Part shown: piece after piece, positions 11,001-21,346 of the stretch | Layout: each line of letters opens with the position of its first letter | How positions within the stretch are numbered: the first letter of the stretch is position 1 | Source of the DNA: Spirogloea muscicola | Lineage: Eukaryota > Streptophyta > Zygnematophyceae > Spirogloeales > Spirogloeaceae | Length of the DNA stretch: 27,466 nucleotides | Assembly (NCBI GenBank): GCA_009602725.1 | Contig: WELB01000017.1 | Span: 346,429-373,894, forward strand | Direction of reading: 5' to 3' | The notes under the pieces: generated by a model | Seen by the model: only the letters and a program-made list of their open reading frames with translations | The model's database searches: none | What the model was told of the DNA's origin: nothing | Translations under genes and position numbers: made by a program

Positions 11001-12188
11001 GCAGTGGCCGCGTTCCAGAGGCTGCATTCCTGTCGAGGACATATGCTCCAAGCAGGGTGTCTGAGATTGTGGAATTGTGGCGCAATGACCTCAAAAAGGT
11101 AAAGTGAGACCTCCTTAGCTATTGTGAGTCTTGCTCGTAAGTCATGATTAATGTAGCAGTTGTGTAAGATAGCTGCCAAATCTACCCTTCTTTTGCTGCA
11201 AGCATTCAATTGAGTACTAACAAAGTCTGCTCAACAACTATCTCTACTTTGTATGCCTACTGTAGATAAATCAAAAAGCGGCAGAGTCTCTTGCCGATCC
11301 TGTCGAGTACCCCAACCTCTTTCCTAAGTGGGACTTGGCTTGTCGAGCTGAGGAGCAAAGTAGACAACATGCGTGAGTGATTGCCAACTCTTTACTGAAT
11401 AGCCAATCTGGAGCTTAGATGTTGTAGCACATGCGTACATGGAGACAGCACTGACACCTATAGTTTTTTTGCACCATACATGTATACATGGAGACAGCAC
11501 TGACACCCATAGTCTTTTGCACCATACATGTATTATTATTATTCGTGTCTTTCTTACATCTACGTGTGTAATATTCTTCTTGATCTGCGCACCTTCTGTT
11601 GCTTGTATGAGCAGAAGCGAGTCAGTCCCTGCAGACCAGTACGTCAACTACGTCGGTGCAACAACAAGAGATGTGCTTGAGGACCTGGAGGCCTTGACCC
11701 TCAATGGGGACCATGATGCGGACCACGACCATGCAGAAAATGGTCAACTGGAGGAACATGATATGGTGACTTCTGCAAGCTCCTCTTATGTTGCAGTTTG
11801 TTAGCTGCATTGCACGACGTCGTCCTGTCTTAGTCTGCCCTTGTTGTCATTTCAAATGGGTATGCCAGTTAGCATTGCTCTTTGTAATGTCTACCAGAAA
11901 TACTCCACCCTCCACTTCCCACTCGCTCGCCAGAGGATGATGATGGCATTTTTGTGTGCCTTCTCTCATGATGAGAAGCAGGGTGAAGAGGTCCCAGAAG
12001 CAGAGGGAGCAGCAGAGGTCGAGGTTGGCAATGGAGATGACGGAGCAGTTCATGACGGGGCAACCCACGAACATGAACAGGATGCAGAGGCTGAAGTAGT
12101 CGACGAAGCGGAGGGCGCAGAGGGTGAGGTTGATGATGACTGGGGGATGGATGGTGATGGCGAGACAGGGAAGGAGGAAGAAGTGTAG
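5096..12188 (+). CDS. COPB2: Coatomer subunit beta' (beta'-COP, COPB2/SEC27)
   Basis: This is a subunit of the COPI coat, which forms vesicles for Golgi-to-ER and intra-Golgi transport; its WD40 propellers bind dilysine cargo signals. Exons: 5096-5137, 5288-5349, 5515-5569, 5842-5878, 6017-6342, 6503-6634, 6912-7060, 7206-7274, 7435-7585, 7749-7814, 7995-8183, 8464-8604, 8775-8849, 9003-9179, 9387-9478, 9677-9793, 10047-10161, 10335-10406, 10610-10806, 11005-11098, 11266-11372, 11615-11765, 11982-12188. They join in one frame to about 940 residues. Residues 1-300 are WD40 repeats ([46 protein letters not shown]), then a second propeller ([26 protein letters not shown]) and an alpha-solenoid ([36 protein letters not shown]). 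The last 120 residues are acidic, variable and often Glu/Asp-rich, as in plants. An in-frame ATG at 5081 would add five residues. The final intron is the least certain. Confidence 0.95.
11437..11533 (+). repeat. Two-copy tandem repeat in beta'-COP intron 21
   Basis: A unit of about 49 bases starting ACATGGAGACAGCACTGACA occurs twice in direct succession (11437-11485 and 11486-11533) with only a few differences, mainly in the T-run. Each unit ends CACCATACATGTAT. A short (TTA)n tract follows at about 11530-11543. All of it lies within the intron 11373-11614. Confidence 0.9.
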
Positions 12189-13640
12189 GAGGGCACAGGC
12201 ACTTTCAGTCGAAATCTTTAGAAGGTCAAGGCTGCCTCTGCTTGCTCGAGTTGATAGCTGTTGTCTTTGCACCCGGCTACAAGCCTGCCGCTTGCAACTT
12301 GTGGTGCCAATGTATAGCTTTGTATGCACCATCATTCAAGTCTGTGCCACATTTTTGTCAGCACATATTGAGATCTCATGAGAATCACACCAGCAACTAT
12401 TCATGTACTCGGCAGAGTGTGGCTTTTGGACGGGCTCAGCTTCTAAGTGGAGCTCCTTGCTATGAATCAAGCATCCTTGAGTGCCATCTGACGGCGGCGA
12501 ACTTGAGTGGAACTTTGCTTAGGAACCATGCTTCACTGTGCAGCAGATCTGGCTTGAAAGCCAAAGTGATGCTTCCATTGCGACAGTGGCACTAGAGTGG
12601 CAGAGGTGCTCGGAGGCTGGCCAAAGGCTCCTGGAGCTGCGCTTGGCAGCTCTTGCTGCCTACTGCAACTTTGGCGGATGCTAGAGCCTCTCGAACTCAA
12701 CGCAAGTTGTTGCACAGACTTAAAAGCCATTGTTCTCATGCTTGTAGGAAAAGAGGCTGTTGAGTGGCAGCGCAAAAGTGGCCCTGGGCACAGACACATT
12801 GGAACAAGGCTGCCTGTGATGAAGCGGTAACATTGAGTTGTTTGGTAGTTGCAAGGGGCCACAGCCCCAGGAGCATGGGCGAGTTCCAACATGCTGTCTT
12901 GCATTGGTAGAAGAGACACAATCATACAGAGGGGCTGTGATTCGAAGGGCAGGCCCAAGACGAGAGCCAAGGAGGGGCATAGAGAAGAGGTCCATGGGAA
13001 GAGCTGCGTGGACCCGCGCAAAGGACATCCTCTTGCTCAGGGACCTGGCGACATGCCTGCTGAAGGTCCAGGCACCTCCATCTAGCGCTGGGCACTCTTC
13101 ATCAGCTGGGTTAACAGCTGCCCCTGGCAGGAGTACTTGGTGAAATATCCAGCACCTCCTCGCCAGGCTTGCTTCGCAGCTACATTGGTGGATAGGGGGC
13201 CTCATCTCACCGGTGTGCTTGCGGTAATGTGATGGCTTTCATCCGCTGTCTCCCCAGGCTCACAGACGCCTGCGGCTCGGCGTAGGGGTCTGCTTCCACG
13301 GTGCTCAGGGGTCCCAGTCTCGCATCCATTTGTGGGTGAGAGCAGGGTCACAACATGCTCATTCGAAGGAGGTGCCTTCGCCTGCCATGGCGTAGCTTGG
13401 CAGACCACATTTGGACTGGGCGCTGCGACAACCGAGATCAGCTTATCGCCACGGTGGGCTGCCGCCAGCAGCAAGTCCAGGGGCCTGTCGCGCGGGCTCT
13501 GCGCGTCCCCCTTGGGATGCGCCCTCCCCGCGCTGACTCGCAAGCGCTGGCGCTCCGCAGAGCGCAGCAGCGAGCACAGGGCCGTCTGCACAGCGCCTCG
13601 GCGGGTGGGCAAGGACCCATCTGCCGTCCACTGCTGCATG
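12189..13640. other. Intergenic region between beta'-COP and epsin, no gene supported
   Basis: The first part is beta'-COP 3' untranslated region. Open frames of 140-160 codons run on the minus strand at 12533-13021, 12720-13205 and 13202-13639. They overlap one another, lack recognisable motifs and are rich in Arg, Pro and Ser in the way expected of GC-rich non-coding DNA. A small lineage-specific gene on the minus strand at 13202-13639 cannot be excluded. Confidence 0.6.
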
Positions 13641-13673
13641 CCTAAACCCTAAACCCTTACACCCTAACCCTAA
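13641..13673 (+). repeat. Interstitial telomere-like repeat / telo-box cluster
   Basis: Two CCCTAAA units are followed by a degenerate unit and two CCCTAA units within 33 bases. CCCTAAA is the telomere repeat of most plants and many green algae. The tract is about 300 bases upstream of the epsin start codon. It may be a relic of a chromosome end or break repair, or a promoter telo-box as known in plants. Confidence 0.85.
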
Positions 13674-13968
13674 TTCTGACCTACATTGGCAGTTGTCGCC
13701 GCCGCCGCCCGCCTGCGTCGCGCCGCGTGGCGCTCCTTGGAGCGCGGGAGCGATGGTCTAGCTTTGACGGGACGGTAACGGCGCCCCTGCAGTTTGGTTT
13801 GTCATTTATACGTTTTATGATTTGATCGAGTCGGTGGCCGTTTCCGGTCCACCCCACGGTCCCCCATCCCCCACCACTTCCAAATCTCGCCTCGCGTCTG
13901 GCGTCAGCGGCCCCCCCCGCGCGCCGGGGCCGCCCNCCGCCGCCGCCGCCGCCGGCGCCGTCGGGGCG
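13674..13968 (+). promoter_or_regulatory. GC-rich upstream region and leader of epsin
   Basis: It contains GCCGCCGCC runs and a long C-rich stretch directly before the epsin start, with one undetermined base at 13936. A reading frame open from 13822 is in phase with epsin and would add 49 low-complexity Pro/Ala/Ser residues. Because ENTH domains begin very near the N-terminus of epsins, I treat this stretch as promoter and leader. Confidence 0.45.
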
Positions 13969-16900
13969 ATGGCCATGGTGGACCTGAAGAAGGTGTTCGG
14001 GCAGACGGTGCGGGAGATGTGAGTCCTCCGCCGCCGCCGCCGCCGGGGCCGCTCAGCGACGCCGCTGCCTTCCTCTCCAGGCCCTGCGCCGCTGACGACA
14101 GTGGCGAGATGGTCACTTGCTTGACGGCGACGATTTGAGCTGCTGTTGAGACGAGCCTCTGAGCGGGCCTGTGGCGGCCGCCTCGTGGAGTTCAGGAGGC
14201 CCTCTCAGCGTCAGCCAGCCGCTCTGCCTTGTTGGACGGCTGCTCTCGGCGGCCGAGGGATCGCGAGCGTGGCTGATTGCGCTCTCTTGCCTCTCTGTGC
14301 ATCATCAGTAAGCGCGAGGTCAACAAGAAGGTCCTCAAGGTCCCGGAAATCGAGCAGAAGGTATTGTTGCCCTTTTCTGATTGTGTACACGGCAAGGGCA
14401 CTGAGCACCTCATTCATGTGGTACCGGCGTCCCACAGACATGGAGACGGCTGACAATTGCCTCAGAGATCTATAGGCAATTTCTGGCACTACAGACTCGT
14501 GAGTCCTATCACTTGCATCGTTCCGAATTCCACAAGGACAACCTGCACTTGGGGCTGAACCCTGTTGAAGCACTGCTTTGATGTCCACGTTTGCAGGTCC
14601 TTGATGCGACCAGCAATGAGCCTTGGGGACCCCATGGAACGGCCATGTCGGATATCGCTCAGGCCACTCGCAACTTGTGAGGATGCTCTGCCGGTGCTTG
14701 CTGTGGACACTGGCTGTGGTCCAGTGCACCATCCAGTCCTTTGACAATCTAGTCCTATCAGTCACTTGAGAGTTACACAAAGTGCTGGGTGCTCACCTCC
14801 AGCTTCTCCTGGCTGTCTGAGTGTACATAGATTTTCTGGGAATGCTCCAGGACACTTATCAGCAATGAGCCCGTGTTTTGCAGCACCGAGCATCAGATGA
14901 TCATGTCCGTCATCTGGAAGCGTCTGAGCGATAAGGACAAGAATTGGAGACACGTGTATAAGGTTGTTGTCTGTCCTTCATGGACTGTGCCTCCAGCAGA
15001 CAAATGTTGAAGAAATGATCACTGAATGGACAGTGGCACAGTTGCTGGCAACCTGTGCACCTGCTTGCGGTGTAACAGTGTTCTGATGGGCGGCTGGTGT
15101 TAGGATCTTCTTCTCGGTGCCTTACTGTGAGCTGCAGAGACCAAGCATCATAGCATACTTCAACCCGTGGCAAGTTGACAAGGCAGGGCTTACTTGCTCT
15201 AAGTGCACTTTCTGATATGCTGTCGATGTCAGGGCTTAACACTCCTCGAGTTCCTTGTCGCGCAAGGAGCCGAGCGGGTCATTGACGAGCTTCGTGACAG
15301 CACCTACAAGTTGAAGGTCCACTTCTCTACTTCTGCAAGTGCTCGGCATGATAATCATGTTGCTGTGTCTACAGTTATTAGAGCAAAGAGTTCAAGGACA
15401 AATCACTCAGCTTGGTCTCACCAAGACCTGTCCTGGTCCTTCGCCAGAGTTGGCATGAACACGTGCAGGCTTGACTCATGTGCAGCTTCTAGCATATTGT
15501 TATTGTTGGCGCCTCAAGTAACACAGACAAGCTTGGTATTGCAGACCTTGGTGGACTTCCAGTATGTCGAGTCAAGTGGCAAGGACCAGGGCCTCAATGT
15601 CCGCAAGAAGGCACAGGCTCTCCTCTCTCTACTTGCAGACACCGACAGGATCCGGGAGGTTCGAGCCAAGGCTGCTGCCAACAAGGACAAGTACATTTTA
15701 TGCTCCTGACATATCAATCTCTGTGTTGTCACAACCTTTGCACGGGCAGGACTAGCTGAGCACTGAGGTTGCTCGTTGCTCGTGTTGACGCACGCCCTGC
15801 TTGTCGCTGTTTTGGCTCACGCCTATGCTGATGATGGTGAAGGTCAAGAATGTCAAGAAAATTGTTAAACTGGGTTGTCTGAGCACCCTGGTTTAGGTAC
15901 CGGGGGATAGCTTCATCTGGATATGGTAGCAAGAGCAACTCGTACTCGAGCACTTCAGGAGCCTACAGTGGAGATCGCTTCGGCGATGGTGACGACAAGT
16001 ACGGCAGCGACAAGCACGGCAGCAGGGGATATAGTGACAGCTATAGGGAAAGGGATGAGGGCCGCTACGGAGACACAGATAGGGACAGCGACAGATATGG
16101 CAGTGCCGACAGAGACAGGGATGGCAAGTATGGAAGTGGGGGCGATCGCAGCTACAGCAGGAAGTACGAGGACACCTCTGGTAGTCCAGAGGATGGAAGG
16201 GCCCGCGACACTGACCAGGAATACGATCAGTATGGTCAGCGGAGTGTGGGGAGCTCAAGATACAGTGATGACAGGCAGCCCACACTCAAAGACCCCGGTG
16301 GTGTGGAGCGTTCATTTGACAATGATAGCCTCAGCTCCTCCAAGTGCGTCATCTCTTTTGCACCTATGTACAAACTCTTTCTTTTGATGCTTCCGTAGCA
16401 TGGCTCCTTGTTACATTGCATTTGAGGTCAAATGCAATGTAACCTTTGTATCGTCATCTCAGCTCTTGCACCTTGTTAACATCACCTTCAGTGCAATTTC
16501 TCGATTCCTTTCTAGTTGCCAGCTGCTGACGATTTCTGTGCACCTTGCTCAACGTGCAGGGATGCTGGTGGCCTAGCTGCAGCCATCAATCGAGCCAAGG
16601 AGTCGAAAGTACAGGGCCCTGTTGCATCCACTCAAGTGCCTCCTGTGGACAGTCTGTCCGCTGCTGAGGGTGATGATGTCGATGACTTCAACCCTCGTGC
16701 AGCCTCTCACCCTGCAGGTACTGACTGGAGCACAGAGATCTCTTCAGAGGGTAGCTAATTAGTTGGTTGGTCTGGCAGTCTGACCTTCAAGAAGCTTTCA
16801 TGCTCCTCGTCTCCCAGTTTTTGGCTGAGTGCCACAAGGCTTGATGGGTCAAGGATTGAGATGTGGAAGGTGTTAGCTAACTTCGATGCATCATGAGCAG

Positions 16901-18522
16901 TAGGGTATTCGCAGGCTGATGTTGTCTGCAATCGTCAGACCGTTTATTCTGCAATTTAAAGTGCATGCTAGAGCCGTACACATGGTCTCGAATTGTGCCA
17001 AGTCATCCCTACTTGCAGCTGATTTTTAGCAAAGAGGTGCAGATGGCGATGTGGCCAACATATTTGGGGAGGACTTCCATCTGGCACTTGCTATTGTGCC
17101 TCCTGCTGCGCCTGCACCTCCTCCTGAGGTCAGTCTTGGCAAGCCTGCATCTACAGTCGCCCAGCAGCTTGGCAAACAGGTCTTCAGCCATTTCATTGCA
17201 ACCAGCATGGTTGCTCAGTAATGTCACAAGTAATCTAATCAACTGCAAAAGAAGTGGAATCAGCGTGTGCTTGTTCAGAGGATGTGCTCCTTTTTCAGGT
17301 GTGCCACTCCCGCTGCCTGCGTTCGGCAAGTGGACAACTCTTGCTCAACGTCTTTCCTTCCTGCAGGCTTTGTCAAGTGCAGATTACTTCTCTACGTCAT
17401 CTGGTGCTGGAAGCTTCCAAGCCGTCCCTGCCATGGCCGCAGCACCAATGACTTCGTTCCAACAGCCACCACCCCATCCTCCTCCCTCCTTTGGAGCATA
17501 TGGAGCTGCCTTTGCTCCTGGCCATAATGGCAGCAACTTTGAAAGCTTTGAAAGCTTTGACACCAACGCAAGCAACGGGATCAATCCAAGCAACGGACCT
17601 GGAGTTGCATCTCCCAATGGATATGCCGGCCCAGCTAACACATTCGTAGCATTTGATCCCAAGCCACCAGCTGGCAACATGGGCACAGCTCCTGCTCCTA
17701 CTCCTGCCGCACCAGCTTCTTTTGACAGCTTTGGAAGCTCCCAATTCGACAGCAACTTTGAAGCAACAAACCCAGCTCCTGATGAGACTGCTACCAACAG
17801 GGGCATACAAGCTGCATCTGCACAGAGTACACCTACCATTATCACTGTGTCTGCTGCTTCCGTTCAGCCTACTCTTGCCAAGGTGGCCTCGCAGAGTGAG
17901 AAGCCCAAATCTAAGCTGTGGGAGGACACCCTGAGCTTGGGCATTGTTGACCTGAACATAAAAGGTGAGAGCAAGACCAAACTGCTGATAGTGTCACTTA
18001 GCACGGTCTGCTCTCCTCAGCTGCTACAGTCCTCAGATTGTTTCACAGCTTTGCGGTGAGCACAGGGACTTGCAATCTGTTGCCTGATGCTCATATTACC
18101 TCTTGCTGCACATTGCAGCAAAAGACAACCCGCTGAGCAGCCTTGGCATCGAGCTGAAGGAGACAACCCTTGCTGCGAGCCAGAGGAAGCAGGAAGAGAA
18201 GCCTGCCGTGCCAGCAGGGATGGGCAGAGCAATGGGGTCTGGCTCCGGCATGGGCATGATGGGCGCGCAGGGCATTGCTCCACCGTCTCAGTCGAGCCTG
18301 GGTTCAGGTATGGGCATGAGGGGTGCCCCTGTACCTGGCCCTGCTGCAGGCTTTGGCATGGGACCTGGCATTGGAATGGGTTACCAGGGCGTGGGTCCCA
18401 GCGCACCAGGAATGGGCGCGGGCTACTATGGCATGGGCGCGAGCATGGCACCTGCCATGCAGAGAGCTCCGTCATACTCGCAGCAGCCACCTCAGCAGGG
18501 GGGTTTTGGTGGTGGTTATTAA
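13969..18522 (+). CDS. Epsin-like clathrin adaptor (ENTH domain protein), plant type
   Basis: Epsins bind phosphoinositides through the ENTH domain and recruit clathrin and adaptors at Golgi, endosome or plasma membrane. Exons: 13969-14018, 14309-14360, 14597-14676, 14863-14962, 15233-15316, 15545-15690, 15897-16343, 16560-16717, 17043-17128, 17367-17964, 18119-18522. They give one frame of about 734 residues. ENTH spans residues 1-170 ([62 protein letters not shown]). Residues 171-320 are rich in Gly, Asp, Arg, Ser and Tyr. An acidic [10 protein letters not shown] motif and a Pro/Phe/Asn-rich part with repeated FESF/FDSF follow. The C-terminus ([28 protein letters not shown]) matches plant epsins. 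Exon 9 could instead run to 17179 (adding 17 residues). A second ATG lies two codons after the first. Confidence 0.92.
16410..16443 (+). repeat. Perfect 16-base inverted repeat in epsin intron 7
   Basis: The arm GTTACATTGCATTTGA is followed by a 2-base GG spacer and then its exact reverse complement. The whole lies inside the intron 16344-16559. Outside the arms the pairing stops at once. It can form a hairpin in the pre-mRNA or a cruciform in DNA. No copy of the arm was seen elsewhere in the window. Confidence 0.95.
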
Positions 18523-20280
18523 GTAGGGAGGCAGGTTCGCAGTGGTGGAAGATTCCCCTCCAAGTAGCATTGAAGCAAAAGTTGGTGCTGGACTTGTCCG
18601 CAACTTTTGCACTTGATGCAGTTGTGTGTGAGATTGTTGGATCGTCTCTTGATTTCACTTGGGCAACCAAGACATTTTGAACAGGAGCGATGTCCTGGCC
18701 CTTCTTACATCAGGGCTACCGCATAAAAGAAAAGCTGAACATCATATTGCCATTGGGACACAAACCGTATTCCGAGGGAAGTACGGAGTGGCAACCTGAC
18801 ATCTTGAGATGAGAGTGTGGGTCCTGACCTGGTAGCTGCCGCAAGATACGATTACGGATTGCTAGCTTTCGTCTTGGGAACTGCAGTTGGGTGTCTGCCG
18901 TTCTCCCCTGCAAAGCCTTGGAGCCTCTGGTGTCATGTCAGAATTTAAGGATGTTGACCACCCCGACAAATTTGACCAGATACCAGTGCAGCAAGTGTGG
19001 GGTGTGTTACAAATAGCAGCTCTGACCTCACCTGGAGGCCTGGCCCTTAACATATAACCAGGCATGCACCTGCAGATGTAGTTGGGCTCCTCAACTCAGC
19101 TCTGAAGACTATAATACTTATCTTGACAACTGAGCCTTGAAAATGTCGTTGTTAAGTAAGAATACATTGCCCTCTTTAGTGTCGACAATAGGGATGTCTG
19201 TAGTGCTGACGATTACTACTCCCAGCCACCAGTCAATCTGGCCGCGCTTTCTCTCTACTCTTCAAGATGCTGGGTACTGTACATAGACTCGATGTGCTCT
19301 TTGGTGACACTTATTAGGCACAGTGAGTGGCAGAGGTTTACACACTCGGCAGGTGGACAAGGTTGGCGAGCAGGTTGCAAGAGCAGCACTAGATCAAGGG
19401 GTTGGCGGACATTCTGTGCAGCTCCAGCAGCAGCTTGGGCAGGCTGGTAGTGGAAGTCGTTGTGTGGAGAGCATGAGTACCACAAACATGGTGAACTTGG
19501 GACACTTGTCCTTGACGTTTCGAACCAGGCCAGGGTCTGCTCAGTAAGTCTGCCTACTTCTTGTAGGCTGGCGCTTGCAGACACTAAATTGCACTGATCG
19601 CACTTTGGCAACGCACTGATTAAGTGTCTGGTGTGGATATGAGGCAACATCCTCAAGGACGAGTCTTGAGAACATGTGAAGTCGTTGGACGGGCAATGAC
19701 TCACGATGACGAAGTAAAGAAGGGAGCGAAGGAAGATCCAGGAAGTATTTGCATGCCGGCCATGGCATTTGGTGGCATGAACCAAGGACAATGCAGAAGT
19801 GTTACGGCAAAAGGATGCAAGCCGAGGAGAACAACGCAGCATATAATGCTCAGCAGATCAGGCGAGCCTAACCGCCCCAAGCCGAAGGACCAGACAACCT
19901 GGTGCAGGTCACGTTATGTCACGTCACAAGCCCGAGGCAGCAGCCTAACACGCGACCAGCCCAAGATTGGTATACAGGCAAGTCTATCAGAGCGCTGCTT
20001 CGACACCGCAATATTGCGTGCAAATATGGTCCTGCATAGATATTTAGTGTGCCTGTGTGACTGCAAATGAACGTCACTAAGGAGGCTATGGCTGTCAAAG
20101 GCCCAGAACCATGGTACAAGGAATGGACATCCAATGAGGAGTTGCGGGGTCACGAAAGCGGATGCACAATGGCAGAGGCCAGCCCACAAAACATGGGCAA
20201 GAGTCGGGCAGCGAGCAGCCGCAGCAAGCGGGGCTCGTGATGTGAGAGCAAGACCGTCGTCTTTACCATCGTCATCGTCT
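18523..20280. other. Epsin 3' flank and spacer, no gene supported
   Basis: The first few hundred bases are probably epsin 3' untranslated region. Frames of 195 codons on the minus strand (19255-19842) and 148 codons on the plus strand (19624-20070) overlap each other. Neither shows a recognisable domain, so I do not call a gene. A short R2 repeat match is at 19221-19250. Confidence 0.6.
19221..19250 (+). repeat. Dispersed repeat R2, short fragment
   Basis: The segment reads CCCAGCCACCAGTCAATCTG followed by GGCC and a CTTTC tract, nearly the same as 1951-1985 in DHFR-TS intron 4. Similarity fades on both sides. Confidence 0.7.
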
Positions 20281-20289
20281 TTGTTGTAG

Positions 20290-20375
20290 TCTTCATTGTT
20301 TTGGGCTGGCTTTTACCAGCCCCTATCCTCAATGGGCGAGCCCTTCTCTTCAATGACTTCCAGCCGTGCTTTTCT
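20290..20375 (+). repeat. Dispersed repeat R2, copy with hairpin module
   Basis: It contains GGGCTGGCTTTTACCAGCCC at 20303-20322, a perfect 7-base stem with a 6-base loop, followed by CTATCCTCAATGGGCGAGCC. The same order of blocks is found at 26383-26465, and diverged versions are at 27045-27093 and, inverted, at 27264-27312. Confidence 0.85.
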
Positions 20376-20551
20376 CCCTGCTTTCCTCTAACCGTCCAAG
20401 CCTCAAGCTTCCCTTAGTATAGCCTCATCAATGCTCTTCCTTTGCAATCTGCATGAGCAGTGTATTGACAGGCCGAATGTCTCGCATCATCCAGTATGTG
20501 GGAGCAAAGTATAGTCGCTGTGTGCTCCAGCTATCTTCGGTGTCTTCGAAC

Positions 20552-20612
20552 TTGTTCATGCTTTCTCTGGTCTGGCCAGTCACAGCCATCGCTTTCTACT
20601 GGAAGACTGTTT
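20552..20612 (+). repeat. Dispersed repeat R2, partial copy
   Basis: The blocks TTCATGCTTTCTC, TCACAGCCATCG and CTTTCTACTGGAAG correspond in order to 26337-26372 (TTCATTCTTTCTC, TCACAGCCACCG, CCTCTACTGG). Confidence 0.65.
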
Positions 20613-20639
20613 TCTGAAGCATGTAGTGGCTCGGCTTAG

Positions 20640-20785
20640 CCTTTTCCCGTAGGCACCGCGCACCTCATTCCGGGGCTGAGGAGAGAACAGCGTTTCCAAG
20701 TTGACTGGTGGCTGTGAGAGGCAAGCCCAAAAGTATGGACAAGGTCTGGAGGCGCCGGATGGCGCAATAGCAAGATACTAATTGC
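20640..20785 (-). repeat. Dispersed repeat R2, inverted copy
   Basis: The reverse complement aligns with 1885-1990 through the ATCCGGC, TTGTCCAT, GGGCT and CACAGCCACCAGTCAA blocks, then continues into a TTGGAAACGCTGTTCTCTC block. The latter resembles TTGGAAGCGCTGTTCTTTC at 27112-27130. Confidence 0.8.
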
Positions 20786-20939
20786 TAAGCCTTCAGTCTC
20801 GTCAAACCGGTGTGCCGGCGCGCATTCGCGCCCCTCCAATTGTGCTATCCTGCAGGACTCGCCAGAGCGCCGATCTCCTACAGGATGCCTTGGCCGACCT
20901 TAATGAGTGACGCCCGCTACTCCGCTTATGGTGAACAGC

Positions 20940-21346
20940 ATCATATGGCCGCTGGTCAGAAACATTCTACTGTGGCACAGTTACTTAAGATTCTTTCTGA
21001 AGCCGGTGCTTTAGATTAGTCTAATATTGTAAGCGCTACTGCATCTGATCCAGTCCCATCACAAATTTTGGCACCTTATTTAGCTTGAGCTATGGGAGAG
21101 TATTTCAAAGACATTGGTATGCATGCTATGGTCATATACGATGATTTGAGTAAACAATCTGTAGCATATCGTCAGATGTCACTCTTATTGCATCAACCTC
21201 CAGGTTGCGAAGCTTTCCCGAGAGATGTATTCTATTTGCATTCTCGATCATTGGAGCGAGCTGCTAGAATGCCAAAGGAATATGGTGCTGGTAGATTGAC
21301 TGCATTGCCAGTTATTGAAACTCGAGCTGGAGATGTATCTGCATAG
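20940..21346 (+). pseudogene. atp1: Nuclear copy of mitochondrial ATP synthase F1 alpha (atp1) fragment
   Basis: One frame encodes the middle of mitochondrial F1-ATPase alpha: [92 protein letters not shown] and [15 protein letters not shown]. About 135 of some 510 family residues are present. The frame is kept throughout but has stops at 21017-21019 (TAG), 21089-21091 (TGA) and 21344-21346 (TAG), where the family has coding residues. The segment is more AT-rich than the nuclear exons and lies between repeats. Homology ends abruptly, so it is a fragment (NUMT) and not a gene. The match is to the mitochondrial alpha subunit, not plastid AtpA. Confidence 0.88.

Noticed and set aside
13202..13639. 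145-codon minus-strand frame as a gene
   Set aside because: No domain or splice-linked partner could be recognised and composition explains it. It is noted only as not excluded.
17384..17845. 153-codon minus-strand open frame
   Set aside because: It is the antisense of the low-complexity epsin exon 10; the sense strand matches the plant epsin C-terminus.
16965..18059. A single 364-codon gene reading straight through
   Set aside because: Only the part from about 17367 to 17964 is epsin coding sequence. The earlier part is intron and epsin exon 9 in another frame, and the end runs into the last intron.
19255..20070. 195-codon minus and 148-codon plus frames
   Set aside because: They overlap each other, show no family resemblance and are embedded in repeat-bearing spacer.
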